Part shown: piece by piece, positions 9,868 through 21,918 of the stretch
Position numbering within the stretch: the stretch's first letter is position 1
Layout of the letters: every line of letters begins with the position of its first letter
Assembly (NCBI GenBank): GCA_037176845.1
Contig: JAYKXP010000068.1
Location: 1-64,000 of the forward strand
Direction: 5' to 3'
Length of the DNA stretch: 64,000 bases
From: Paramarasmius palmivorus
Lineage: Eukaryota; Basidiomycota; Agaricomycetes; Agaricales; Marasmiaceae
The notes under the pieces: generated by a model
Database searches by the model: none
What the model saw: the letters and a program-made list of their open reading frames with translations, nothing else
What the model was told of the DNA's origin: nothing
Made by a program: the position numbers and the translations under genes

Positions 9868-12693
9868 TTATCTACGACGAGCATTGTACTGTTTGTGTAA
9901 AGTATCTCTAATATCGTTCGTGATATGGAGAACACATGCGTCCAATGGTAGAAACTTGAGCTTGGAACGAAAATCTATAACCTTTTCCGACATCAAGACT
10001 GCATAGCCATGGAGGAACAAGTCATCACCGTATTTTCCGGAGGAGTGACGATATGCTACGGTGTTGGCGTGTTCGCCGCGAAAGATGAAGATTGGATCAC
10101 GAGTGTTGGCGACGGGGTTTACAGGATCTACTTGGACGTTCGTAGGAATCTCATGCTGCTTTTTGTAATATTCTACGACAGCATTCCTCGCACTGTTGTC
10201 ATGGGCAGTGACGACGCAGACGTTGTCGACCTTGCCGGAAAACTTTCGGGTACCAATAGTTCCAGTGATGCGCGCCTTGAACCAGAGATCCTTGGTGTTC
10301 TCAGAGTTGTAGAGCCAAGCCTGGCTTGGATGTCGTATCAGCAACTTCCAAAGGGGAGTTGGCTGAACCATTGCTATTGACTCCACGGTTGGCTCCTCGT
10401 CGTCGAACCTATGAGAAGGGTCCCATGCAGGACTATACTCCTCTGAAGATTCACGAACACCGCGACGAACCCGAACTGGAGGAGTGGTAGAGCGAACGGG
10501 AGCGACGTGATACGTATTTGGATGCCAATATCCAACACGTTTCGGCATGAACACCTTGTTCATGGGTCTTTCGACGAGATGAAGTGGAAGTTCCCAGCTG
10601 TAAGCTCTATTAGCAACTGATAGATCAAACACAAAGGAAAAACTTACAATTCATCAACGATATCGTCATAGTCCATCTTTGAACGCTGCCCCAATCTACC
10701 AACGACCTGTGACTCAACGGTGACAGCCAACCCGCTGTTAGTCGGCTGGTTGATATGGACATCGTAGACAGTGGCAATATGTCCCTTGTCTTGACATTTC
10801 TTGCCAGAGATGAGCACGCGATGACCTTTCCAAGGGACAGTACCCGTTCGTGCCTTCTTCAACTTCTCCGTCGCCTCCCAGTGTTCTAGAACGAACACCT
10901 GCTGAGGAATACGATGTAAAGCAAGGTTCTCGTTCCAATCTTCGCGAAAACGATCCCACTGCTTGTCATCAGTCACTCGATGAGGACCAATGACAGCTGC
11001 TTCCATCCATGGTGTACTATGGTATGCTTCCGGTTCACGACGTAAGGTGTATCCCCGAGCGTGTTGTTGTCGGTTGGCTAGCCGGAAAAGTCGTAGTTTA
11101 GCTCTACACGGCTATCCTTAACGGTAACGCGGTCTTCGGAGAGGCCAATGACGAAGCCTTCAACACCGGATATGTGACGTACGCAGTCGCCAATGAACCA
11201 AACCTTCTGCAGTTTCCATCCAAAGCTCTGCTCCCCAACACGGATAGTCGCGTGCGTACTGAGGAAATCAATACTATTCCCGGGTCCTTCGTCTGGTATA
11301 GGATCGTGATAGTCGACGACAGGCCCAGAGCTGGAATGTGAGACAACTAGACCTTCATGTCCGTTCGGAGAACGAACCAGATCACCAAGGTCGAAACGCC
11401 AGTCGTCTATGGCAGGGAAGTTGGCGGAAACGGCAGAGTGCGTGCACTCGAAGAGAATCCTGCCTTCTCGAGCGTTTGGCAGACGTCCTAACAGTTTGAT
11501 CATCGAAATGTCGACAATCTCAACCCTCATGCCTCGCTCGAAGCGGCCGGCAGGGTAAGAGGGGAACGGAGAAGGGACCTTGGTGATTTTATCGTACAGT
11601 GTGTGATCCCAGGCGTATCTGACATCCTCCTGAGGGGTAATCTCTGCAGATTCGTATACGAGACTCTGGACAAAGGGTACATGACCCTTTGGGCATCGAG
11701 TTTTCAAGGTTTTGTCGTAGGTAGTAGCTGGAATGCGTGGAATAAAAAGAACGGTCACGGCACGGTCGTCGATGCTGAGGATTAGAGCCGGATCATCGTA
11801 GTACAACGGCAACCCTGGCTCTGGCTCTGCTGGCTTATAACTCTGAGCTCGAGTGGGTTTGCAGCTCTGCTTCTTCTTCGGCTCTACTGTAGGACCTAGT
11901 CTGATCCATTGGTTGACTCTGAAGTGCGGAAAACCTGGATTTTGACGAGCTCCAACGATTGCTTCGGTAACACTGGATACGCCAGACAATGAACGCGCAA
12001 TATCCACTGGATCGTTGACGAGGACCATGTCAACTCCTTGGGTGTTGCCTTTCTTTCGTCGTAAGAAAGCGCAACCACGAATAACTGCAGCAGCCTTGGC
12101 AGCATCACGCGTATGCACAAGGACGTACCCACATCCGCAAGATATGGTTTGGAAGGAAAGGAAGGGGGTGTTTTGAGGAAATTTCTTCTGGTAGCGTTCC
12201 AAGAACCCAATGACATATTTTTCTTTGTATTTCTGTTGCGGCATTAGATATGTTCAACGTCAGATGAAGCCACATACCTTGCATTTGACTATCCAGACCT
12301 CTCGTGCCTGATACTTCGTAGCATCGTCGATATCCATGGCGTCGACCAATTCATCGGCAGCATCTCCATGTCCATCATCTCCTGAGAAGAGGGAGTCGTG
12401 TTCTGAATCTATGTCTCCATCCCCCGAGAAGAGTGAATCGTGGTCCGAGTTGTCCTGATTTTCCAAGGCGACGTTGACAGCGTGGTAGTTCAACGCTTGG
12501 CCTTGATCGTCGTCGCCGTCGTTGATAAAGCCTTCATCTTCGAGTTAACGCGTTAGATGGTGGATGGACTGGGAGACTACAAGTTATACATACCTACTTC
12601 CTCTTCCTCACTCTTGTATCCACCACGATCGACTGCAGCCTCCAAGTCCAGTAGTTGACGGACGTTCAACGTCGACGACGACGACGAAGCCAT
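9868..12693 (-). CDS. Spt5-like NGN/KOW-domain protein carried by the transposon (one frameshift)
   Basis: Starts at 12693 (MASSSSSTLNVRQLLDLE), followed by an acidic N-terminus with repeated HDSLFSGD and then an NGN-like domain (REVWIVKCK, YVLVHTRDAAKAAAVIRG, VDMVLVNDPVDIA). Several KOW-like segments follow: RFERGMRVEIVDISM, DLGDLVRSPNGHEGLVV, IGDCVRHISGVEGFVIG, WKGHRVLISGKKCQDKGHIA. This is the plan of Spt5, the elongation factor subunit that clamps RNA polymerase II: acidic region, NGN, multiple KOWs. It is not the housekeeping gene, because it sits inside a transposon and is highly diverged. The frame breaks at a run of four A (11086-11089; T4 on the coding strand). One extra base there would join NYDF to RLANRQQHARGY and continue open to 9868. 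Either a genuine frameshift or a homopolymer error is possible. Confidence 0.75.
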
Positions 12694-12898
12694 AGCGACG
12701 GCGACGAGCCCAAAGTATCCTGGAACAGCGCGTCAGCATGGACCCTTAGCTGTTTTTCACATCTGAGACATTATAGGAACGTTTTATTGGTCTTTTTGAC
12801 TCTCATTGAACGTTTCATTGTTATACTATTTGATTCTATATATTCTACTGTAAAATAGACAAAACTTACACTGTTGAACGATGGGCAAGAGCCCTCGT

Positions 12899-13094
12899 CG
12901 TCGTTGATGGTGGTGGTAACAAGTCAAGAGTGAAAACTTGTTGCCAAAGCACGTGCGGCAGGCTTGTGCTCGCAAATCTTGTGTTTGTTGAAGCACGTGC
13001 TTGTACAAACACAAGATTTGCAAGCACAAGCCTGCCGCGCGCCGAGGACTTAGAAGTTTTTACTTCTTGCTCGCAACCACCACCATCAACGACG
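12899..13094. repeat. 196-bp imperfect palindrome between the divergent transposon genes
   Basis: The left arm begins CGTCGTTGATGGTGGTGGT at 12899 and the right arm ends with its complement at 13094. The inner arms (GGCAGGCTTGTGCT and GCAAATCTTGTGTTTGT versus complements at 13004-13036) are nearly perfect. The centre is AAGCACGTGCTT (12991-13002), which contains a CACGTG E-box core; a second CACGTG lies at 12950-12955. The outer arms have mismatches. It lies 206 bp upstream of the Spt5-like ATG and 224 bp upstream of the transposase ATG, so it is probably part of a bidirectional promoter. It may also have arisen by nested insertion or fold-back duplication. Confidence 0.85.
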
Positions 13095-13317
13095 GTAAGT
13101 CCCTTTCTCTCCCTTAGTACAATACCAGTAGCGTAGAAATATGAATAGAATATCAATAAATGTCGAATAAATACTTCCCAGAGCTTTGAATAGCTCTGTA
13201 TTTTTTTTCGCTCCTCAGATAAAGAAAAATTAATGGACACGACGCTGACGGTCCAATAGATACCTAGGCTGCTCAACGCAGCGTCCATTCCTTCGTTCAC
13301 GATCATTACGCTCAACG

Positions 13318-16300
13318 ATGGCCAAAAAACACAAGAATACATCTCAGCCGGACGCCCAATGTCCTTATTGCGACCGGACTTTCAAGCTCGGAAAATCAAT
13401 CAACACCCACATGCGGTTATGCAAGTCGAATCCTACACGACTAGCACAGGCAATACCCCATGCAGGAGTAGCTCAACTTGGGGACTTGATGGAGGGGCAG
13501 GATATGCATCCGGTAGAGTTACAGGCCGTGGATGTCGCGTTGGATGAGGAGAGGCTTGAGCAGCACGAAGTGATTGAAGAACCCAAGGTTTGTTGTGTAA
13601 TCTAGTGTCTATACGGTATACTAAACATCTTTTCAAGCCTTTGGATATAGATCCTGAGTTTGTTAATCCTCTTCGGAGGACTACGACACGGACTTCAAGG
13701 CTTCCTGCGCGCTATCAAGAGTTCAACCTCGCGTCTGGATTTGCCTTTCTCGAAACCTACGAAACCCAGGATCTCCAGGAAGAAGAAGACCCTATTTCCT
13801 TTACCCCACACCAATCCCCAAGTCCTCACCAATCACAACACTCCGAGCCTGTTGTCCAAGAAGGCCATCCAGACCAAAACATGTTTTTCGCCTCCAACTC
13901 TAATCGATTTGGCGTATACCGCATCCATCGTTTTAACGTGCCTTCCCGTGAGCCAGAATTCGGCATCGACGACCTTGCAGACTTGCGTAATTTTGACGTT
14001 CAACCACTGTTTGAACGTTCTCCTGAAGCCGTCTACGGGGTAACTAATCCTACAGACGCTGCTTCTACATCCCCTTCCAATTCCTCTGACTCCTCTGATG
14101 AGGAATCTTCGGACGAAGACAGCGTAGAAGACCATATCGGTCCATTCGAGAATAGCTCCATCTTCCGCTTGATGGACTGGACCTTGAACGTTTGTCGCGC
14201 TGCCAAGGGCTGTGGTTCGAAGATTATCGACCAATTGGTCCACAATGTCATCCTCGCTCCCGATTTCAAGCTATCTGACCTTGTTGGATTCCGCTTTCGA
14301 GATCAAGAGCGTATTCTGGACCAATACCGCTCTGGTGTCGAAGTTCCATTGACGTCCGACGATCCTTCGTCTCCCTATTCCTCTCAAGACTTCCAGAATC
14401 CTTCCACTCCACCACCATTCGTAGCCTGTGATGGGTGGTGTGTTGGACATGTCGACGTACCTGTCCCTTGCACAGGTCACAAGGTCGACGAGTCTGAAGC
14501 TGTGAAGTTTCGGGTCAACGATATCTATTATCGTAAACCTCTCGAGGTTATACGGGGAGAATTTTCAGATACATCATTCTACTCCATGCACCTCAAACCT
14601 TTTAAGGAGTTTTATCGACCACACCCCGATGCACCGGTCGAGCGTGTATATAGCGAGGCTTATACCTCGGATCGTATGCTGGAACTAGAGCTTGACGTTA
14701 TGAGCCGTGTTCCCAAGGACAACGAGCATGAGGTCGTCATAGCCGCTCTCATGAACGGCTCCGATTGCACACTTCTTACCCAGTTTGGGACGGCTTCGTT
14801 GTGGCCTGGATATAGCACCTTCGCCAACCTATCTCAATATATACGCCTCAAGCCTTCAATGCATGCTATGAACGTGATACTCTTTGTCCCAACAGTAAGT
14901 GAGATATACTGGTCCAAGACAATTTTACTGACCTTTTCCCAGCTTCCAGACTCGTTTAAATCCTTTTTCCGCGAACACTTCGATAACAAGCTACCACCAG
15001 ACAGCATCCTTCGACACTGCAAACGAGATCTCATCATGCTCGTTTGGGGTTTGATCTTCCTCTGCCCGGAGTTTGTCGAGGCGTACCTACATGGCTTCTT
15101 GTTCGAGTGCGCTGATGGTATACTGCGCCTCATATTCCCTCGGCTTTTCTCGCACACTGCAGATTACATTGAAAAGTATGTGTTTTCTGTTCCTGATATG
15201 TCTTTCTTGACTAACATATCTTCAGGGTTATATTGGCCAGCATCAAGTTCCTTGGCGCTTGCCCATGCCCTGTCTGCCTCGTCAAGAAATCACAAATCTC
15301 TCAGCTGGGTACCAAACCCAATATGCGTCGACGGGAGACAAAGAGACGTTTCGACTCTGTGTACCGAAGGAACGAGGTCGAAAGAGTACGGAAGCTAATC
15401 TACAAGAAAGGTTACTCTGTCGAAAATCAAGACATCAACGAACAGCTTAATGAATGGTCTGGAGTGCCGACGAGGGTAAGTTTCAATAATTAACGTCCAT
15501 TTGACACTACCTAATATAAATCCATCATAGAACCCTTTCTCAACGCTCCTGAGCCAGGCCGGCGATGACTTTCATAACCTCTTTTGTGGTGACTTGATGC
15601 ACGAAGTCACTGGCCGATGGGAGGACGTCTTTAGACACCTCTGTCGGTGTCTCTACGCTGAGAATAAGGAAAAGATTCAGGTGATGAACGACCGGTAGGT
15701 TATATTATTCCGTTGTTGTTACAAACCGTCACTCACTCACATGGGCACAGATATCGTGAGGTATCCACGTTTGGAAACGGAACGATACGAAGGTTTCGAA
15801 ACGACGTTTCGGCTCTCAAAAAGTTCGCATGCCGCGACTACGAAGACCTTTTACAGGCAAGTTATTACTATACAATCCTATCAACTCGTACTAATGATTT
15901 AATAGTGTGCCATGCCATGCTTCGAAGGTCTCTTCGAAGCAAAGCTGGACAACATAGTTCAAGACTTATTGTTCGACTTTGCGACTTGGCACAGTTACGC
16001 TCACTTACGCGTACAAACGGATTCAACGCTCGCCACCTTTGAAAAGGTAACCAGCGATTTGGGCAAGTCGTTACGTGCATTCACAAGAGCCACCAAGGAG
16101 ATAGAAACCTTGGAGCTACCAGGGGAAGCAAAGAAACGTCGTCGCAACGCCAAAGAGAATGGTGGTGAGGGAGAGCCTGGTCGGCGACGTAAAGAATTCA
16201 ACCTATCGACCTTCAAAATGCATGCACTGGGACACCAAATCCGAAACACCCAGTATTACGGTGTTCCCTGCGGTAACGACTCGAAGCCTGTGAGTACATT

Positions 16301-17659
16301 CTCAATATACAAGGTAGCGAAATACTGACTTACTTTCTAGTTTGAGCGAGAGCACGTTCGGATGAAGGCACTATACCCCAACACAAACAGGAAGGACTTT
16401 GTGCCTCAGATAGCGCGAAAAGGGCGCCATCAACAAATCATGCACAAGCTTCGTATAGAGCGACGTGTGGCTACATTACGACGTACCAAGAAGAAGGAAC
16501 GGTATACGATACCTGACCTGGAACCGTTGCCCAAGTCAGACCCAAATCATCGCTATCAAATTGGCAGCACGGAACGCTGCTACTTGCGGCTCAATAACTG
16601 GCTAGACGACTATGATGGAGACCCCGCAACTGTGGTATGCATGTCTTGCTTCCTTTTACTTCGTATGCTGACTAGCCCGTTGCAGGACTTTGAATGGAAG
16701 CTCCGCAGGCATCTCCTCGAACGCCTAATCACGCCAGAACAGCAGCAAGATCTTCAAGACAAAGATATTCCTGGCTTGCTTATCAGACGGGGGCAAGTCT
16801 TCACTCACAAACGGATGCGATTGAACTATACTGGGTACGACATGCGTAAAACTCAAGACTCGGTGAATATTCGGCGTCACCCCGATGTTATGATCTTGGC
16901 AGACGAGCGCAGTGCTCAGGAGCAAGATCATCCCTACCTCTACGGACGTGTGATTGGCATCTTCCATGTCCACGTCCAGAATACGACTCGTTTCTCTAGG
17001 GATCATCGTGAACGCAGGATGGATGTCCTGTGGATTAGGTGGTATCAGTACGACAAGGACTTTTCCTGGGGTTGGAGAAGAAAGCGCCTTCCACGCATAT
17101 TTTTCCCGCCTGCCACAGACCCTGATGCTTTCGGCTTCGTGAATCCCGAGGATGTCGTTCGAGGAACACATATCATTCCTTGCTTTTCCTCGTTCCCCAC
17201 CGATAGCTCGTTGCCTGATGACTCGGTAGCGCGTGTAGTAGAGGATTTTGATGATGGAAAGTTTGTCGTCGAAGGTGATGACTGGGGGCACTATAATGTC
17301 AACATGTAAGTGGTCTTCGTGGTATCCATGTATATTGATACTGATCTTGTTCGTCACATAGATTCGTGGATCGTGACATGTTCATGCGTTATCGTGGTGG
17401 AGGTATAGGCCATCCCACTAAAGACGCAACAAAAATGTTGGAGGCAGATACTCGCCACGGTGATAGTGCTATCCCAACCTATGACCCATTGACAGGGGAA
17501 AGACTGGACGTTGCGGACGACATAGACGATATAGATGACCAGGATGAGAACGATGCTGAAGACGGGTACGAGTCGGTACGTTCAGGTGCTTCACGCCGGA
17601 GTCTTGATGCTGTACCCGAGGACTATGATGATACTGATGTAGAGAGTGATGACGAGTAG
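13318..17659 (+). CDS. Plavaka transposase
   Basis: Ten exons by eye (for example introns 13588-13637, 14895-14942, 15176-15225) encode about 1,290 residues. The N-terminus has a C2H2 finger (CPYCDRTFKLGKSINTH...C), followed by a Ser/Glu-rich linker. The core is the characteristic Plavaka series: IYYRKPLEVIRGEFSD, FKEFYRPHPDAPVERVYSE, EVVIAALMNGSDCTLLTQFG, FVEAYLHGFLFECADGILR, LGACPCPVCLVKKSQI, GDLMHEVTGRWEDVFRHL, FGNGTIRRFRNDVSALKKF and FKMHALGHQI. It matches the family end to end. Candidate catalytic acidic residues lie in the GSD, CADG and DLMHE segments (inference). The C-terminus is acidic (DIDDIDDQDENDAEDG). All exons join in frame with no stop, so it is potentially active. It would bind the terminal and subterminal repeats of this element and cut and rejoin DNA in the nucleus. 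Confidence 0.92.
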
Positions 17660-17733
17660 TGTACTTGTTACTTAGTGTAGAGCTTGAAATAATGACCTGT
17701 TTACTTGCGTTTACTTAGATTAAAATTGACTGG

Positions 17734-17850
17734 AATCATTTACGCCCATTTACTTTCATTAAGATTGGCTGAAATGATTTACGCTGATTTATTTTCGTTT
17801 ACTTGTATCTATATTGTTCGAAATCATTGACGCTCATCTAGTTTCATTTA
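17734..17850 (+). repeat. right subterminal repeats
   Basis: Three diverged direct units of the form AAATCATTTACGCTGATTTA followed by YTTTCRTTTA, at 17734-17760, 17772-17801 and 17821-17850, spaced about 38-49 bp. The middle unit is a near-perfect inverted match to 6977-7006 at the left end. Confidence 0.8.
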
Positions 17851-17934
17851 TTTACAGATATATATGCCTCAATCATTTCGTATCATTCATTCTAAACTAT
17901 AAACTCGAAATGTATTTATCTGTACATACTTTCT

Positions 17935-17952
17935 CTGCCTATTTTCCCGATG
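17935..17952 (-). repeat. right terminal inverted repeat of the Plavaka element
   Basis: CTGCCTATTTTCCCGATG, the inverted partner of 6836-6853. It is followed by GA and then by F-box coding sequence (ACTTATCCACCTCC), which aligns with TTTATCGACTTCC in the uninterrupted copy A. Confidence 0.9.
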
Positions 17953-18899
17953 GACTTATCCACCTCCATACCTGGCATATCGTGGAGCCACCCACGATGC
18001 CTCCGGTCGGACAGCTCAAATCCCTCCGCTTACACGCGTTCACTAGCAGTCTGAGCCAACTGCTCGCTGTCCTCGCATCATCAAGCATACGGTTGGAAAC
18101 CCTGGAAATTGCAGAGTTTGGTAGGACTCTGACTCAAGACGATTCTCACTCCAGAGCATCTGTCACTTTGGCTTCCGTCCATCAATTCATCTTTCATATA
18201 CATCCGCCCTACCCACGTATAGGCACACTCCTATCTTCCCTCAAAATGCCTTCGTTGTCCAACCTGGAAGTAAGAACGAATCCGTCATACGGATGTTCCG
18301 CCAATGACTATCCATGGGGATCTATCAACGACTTTTTGGACAGATCGACGCCACCTCTGGTCAACTTTTCGTTATCGCTTCTCGGAATGACACTCATCGA
18401 AGGCATACCTTCCTTCATGGAAGTTGTCCGACGCCTTCCAGAGCTTGCGACCTTCAAGCTCGCCCTTGAATACCCCCTAGGCCTTGACACCCCACTCACT
18501 GCATTTTACTCAAGCCTTTCCGAGCTGTTGGCTACACTTACAGTCCCCTCGAACGCCTCTGCTGAAAGAGTCATCGCCCCGAAACTGAAGAAGTTTTGTC
18601 TCACTGTCACGGAACGCTACAAACCTCTTTCGAGAATCAAGATCTGCCAAGAGATGGTTTCCTTCGCGGCATCACGAAGCGAAAAAGGGTTAATTTCATC
18701 AAGGATGAATAACATCGTACTGCCGCTTGACGAATTCATGCTGGAGATTCACAGTTCCAGTGGAGTTCTTGAGAAGTGGCCTAGTTTCCATGCTGAGATG
18801 AGCGATGAAGACAAGGTCAAGGGCCTGTGGAATCAGGTTCGGGAACTCACTGCAGGCGGAATGAAATGCACGATAGAGCAGTGGGGCAGGAGTTGGTAA
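17953..18899 (+). pseudogene. F-box/LRR-type protein, copy C: 3' half of the gene split by the transposon
   Basis: Open from the transposon border to the stop at 18897-18899. Leucine-rich segments (VGQLKSLRLHAFTSSLSQLL, SSLKMPSLSNLEVRTN) lead into the family C-terminus SFAASRSEKGLISSRMN and QVRELTAGGMKCTIEQW. It lacks an F-box and coiled coil because those are in copy B (to 6835), 11 kb upstream. The apparent ORF start at 17814 lies inside the transposon and is fortuitous. B plus C would make one full-length family member, apart from the frameshift in B's N-terminus. Confidence 0.85.
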
Positions 18900-19396
18900 T
18901 GCGAGTTATTCCTTACATGTACTTTGTACCTAGATAACTTGGTTGCCATTAACGGCTGTGTTACCTCCTACTGTGCTCTACAACGTAGAGCGTCTTTAGT
19001 CTGAGCGAGCACGCGATGGATGTGAGTGGTCTTGACTAGCTTGACTAAGCGTACATTCCGACTCCGAGTCAACAGTCAACACCACTCTTCCACCGACCCC
19101 AATCATCCAAAGCGAGAATTACCGACAAGGGTACGTTTTACTTACTTTGTTGAATCCTATTTATCTGTGATTGTTAATCGTAGATGCGTGCTAGGTACTG
19201 TATACGCGCTTGAAGGAACATCGGTGGAGTCCAGACCAATTGAAACTTGAGTGCTAGCCCGACAACGTGAGTCTGCTCATTACCGTGGCCATTCCATCAA
19301 ACTCAGCAGACGACGTCCCTCTAGAACAATACGTACAAGCTCAAACAAAGTCACCGATCGCAAGATTACATTCCGACTCATTTCATAAACGCGCAG

Positions 19397-21435
19397 ATGT
19401 CAAACTATCCGACAGGCTTTGCTATCTCATCCATTGTCTTGTGCAACAACTGTCGTCGCACATTCCGGGTGTACAATCCTCCTCCACGGCCTAAAAACGA
19501 ACATTTTCGGTACCTCGGGCAGCTTCCAGATGCTGATGTTGCCTTTCATCGCGCAGTCATTGAAGAGATGGAGGAGGAGGTGAAACGGCATGACTCAGAG
19601 CTCGATAGGCTCCGAAGAGTTGTTCGGGAGCTGGAATATGAGAGGAACGCACTACAAAAACGACTCGACGAACATCGCAATCTCATATCCGCTATGCGTA
19701 GGCTTCCAGTCGAGCTCTGGGACATAATTTTTCGTCAGGTTGTCGTGTCATGGCCAAAGGATGATAACGGTGCCTCTTCAAAGTATTCACTTTACTTGCC
19801 CTACAAACATGACGAAGAGGACAGTAACGGTACATCAGGAGATGTAGTAGCCCCACCGATCATTCTATCACATGTTTCCTCATCCTGGCGAAATCTCGTT
19901 CTTTCTCTACCACACCTATGGGCCTCCATATCTTTCGACATATATCAACTCGACAATGACATTACACCTCTTTTGGAGATGTACTACGGAAGATCGGCGA
20001 ACCATCCGGTAAGGGTGAATGTGGTGGACTCGGTATGGCGAGCCGACGGCGAAATTGCTTATCCGAGGCCACCTGAGGAGATTGGGCGCGACGTCTTTCT
20101 ATCTCTGAAGGCGGTTATGCCTCGTTGCGAAGAATTGTCACTCGACATCGTCACGAGTACGTTCGATGCGGATCAAGAAATCCCCGAAATTTCATTCCCT
20201 GCCTTGAAGTCGCTGGAATGTGACAGCTTAACGGAGGATTACCTTGCTTGTCAAGGTCTCTCCCGAATGATTTGCACTTTCCCACCCTTCTAACCAAATA
20301 GCTTCAAACAACCCTTTCCAATGGAATTTTCCATGAATTTTCGTCAAGTCGACCTTCAGCGCTTCAGCCAACCTTTCACAGAGCGATTCTGTCAGGTCCC
20401 TGAGAATTCCACCCCTCGGCTCTTCAAGCTTCAGTCTCGATTTCTTGTCGTTGAACATCCTCGAGACTCCGTGACAAGCAAGGTATCTGCGCGGGACGCG
20501 CGCTTTCGAGTAATCTACCCGAGTGGCTTTGGCAGAGACTCCCTGAAGTAATTCCGTTCCGACAACTCAAGTCTCTCTCCTTGACGTCGTCACACGGTAT
20601 CGATGAGCTTCTCATGATGGCTTTCTGCACACATCTGGAAACTCTCGAGATCAACGAATACATCTGCCAAGTACCCGAAGACAATATCCACGAAGGCTTT
20701 GTTGCCTTAGATTCTGTCGACAAATTCATTGTTCATGTCAATGAGTACAAGCGTAACCAATTCTACCCGCTCTGGTCTTCCCTTACCTTGCCCTCGTTAT
20801 CTATTCTAAATGTGATCACAAACTGTTCGTACTTTCTCCCTGCTAAGGAATGGCCCTGGGAGCACCTTCATGATTTTTTGAAGAGATCCATGGCACATTC
20901 TCTGAGCGATCTTTCATTATCATTTTCGGGGGACACCCTCACAACATGTCTGCCTTCCCTCATCCAAATCCTGCGCTACACTTCGAAGCTATCCGCCTTG
21001 AAGATTTGCCTTGATAAACTTCATGAAGGCGCCTCTCTCACCGCATTTCATTCCAGCATCACTGACCTGCTGGTTTCGTTGTCTATCTCCCCTCCGCGTG
21101 AGGCTCTCCTCTTTGAGCTGAGGAAGTTTCACCTCGTCCTCAGGGAGCACAACCAACCCTATTCCAAGGTGGAGATTGGCAAACAGATCTTATCCTTCGC
21201 AGCTTCCAGAAGTTTACGTTCTCTAACCATGTCTGGGATGATTTTGAAAGTTTCGCCACTTTCTGAACTGGAATGGGAGATTCTCCGGACTGAGGTGGCT
21301 AGGGTGTTGGAGAAGGGCATATTTCCGAAGTTCCAAGTGGACAAGGAAGATGAGCAGATGGAATTGTTGAGACATGTTCGAGAGCTCACGGCAGGTGGAA
21401 TGGCATGTACGATAGCGGAATGGCCCGATTGCTAG
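19397..21435 (+). pseudogene. F-box/LRR-type protein, copy D (interrupted)
   Basis: Start MSNYPTGFAISSIVLCNNC at 19397. There follows a CxxC segment, a coiled coil (HDSELDRLRRVVRELEYE), an F-box (AMRRLPVELWDIIFRQVVV, about 19696-19755), ILSHVSSSWRNLVLSLPHLW and early LRRs, open to 20293. From about 20230 to 20580 the homologous LRR region is scattered over three frames with in-frame stops. It then reopens at 20581 (SHGIDELLMMAFCTHLETLE) and runs to the family C-terminus HVRELTAGGMACTIAEW at 21435. No GT-AG intron choice rescues the middle. It is the best-preserved copy and could be a recent pseudogene or produce a truncated F-box protein of about 298 residues. Confidence 0.8.
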
Positions 21436-21918
21436 ATATGTAACCTTGGCAATTGTACACTCTACCAGTTTTCTCCAATCTTCACGCAAATTATCGGTGG
21501 TTGTGTTAAGTTTTAACGTAGAACGGATGGGTACCATCGGTTCGGCCGCGGCCCGGCCTCCACCTCACCGCTTGGCGTGTTTATCGCAACGTTATCGTGA
21601 CTTGCCGTTAACCTTCATCCTTCAACCTTCAACCTCTGGCTCGTAACCAGGCCACCACATTAAATGACCGATTGTGAGCGCGCCAGTGTCTCAATTCTCT
21701 TTGGGTTCACAAGATTCGATGGCAATTGAAAGCACATCTGTGCTGTCTAACGGTGTAACGTGAACAACTCGGTTACTTTGGTATCTTACAGGCTATGAAG
21801 ACAAATAGCAAAGGGTCATAGAGGGAAAGACGGGAATCATCGCTTTTGAGAGCATAATATATACTTCGTGCGTGCATTGCCTCGTGGACATGTTTCTTCT
21901 GACCAACATCTCGGAAGC
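21436..21918. other. intergenic, convergent 3' ends
   Basis: Lies between the 3' end of F-box copy D (+) and the 3' end of the short-chain dehydrogenase (-). I see no gene, repeat or RNA here. Confidence 0.6.

Larger units (their letters stand above)
6836..17952. mobile_element. Plavaka-family DNA transposon (11.1 kb, three genes)
   Basis: A complete-looking cut-and-paste element. The boundaries are an 18-bp terminal inverted repeat, CATCGGGAAAATAAGCAG at 6836 and its complement at 17935-17952 (17 of 18 match). It is flanked by a GA dinucleotide on both sides (6834-6835 and 17953-17954), consistent with a short target-site duplication of the kind expected for the CACTA/CMC-related superfamily to which Plavaka has been linked. 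Inside are a transposase on the plus strand and two accessory genes on the minus strand. Subterminal repeat blocks sit at both ends, and a palindrome lies between the divergent genes. The flanking F-box gene reads on from one side to the other, so the insertion interrupted one member of a tandem family. The element looks young except for one frameshift in the Spt5-like gene. Confidence 0.92.

Noticed and set aside
12866..13342. 158-codon minus-strand ORF and 68-codon plus-strand ORF (12930-13136) across the palindrome
   Set aside because: The two share the same peptide stretch (RLVLANLVF) only because the DNA is an inverted repeat. They have no family match and lie in the divergent promoter.
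17814..17952. Start of the F-box copy C ORF within the transposon
   Set aside because: The open frame runs by chance through the right terminal repeat. True F-box homology begins only at 17953.
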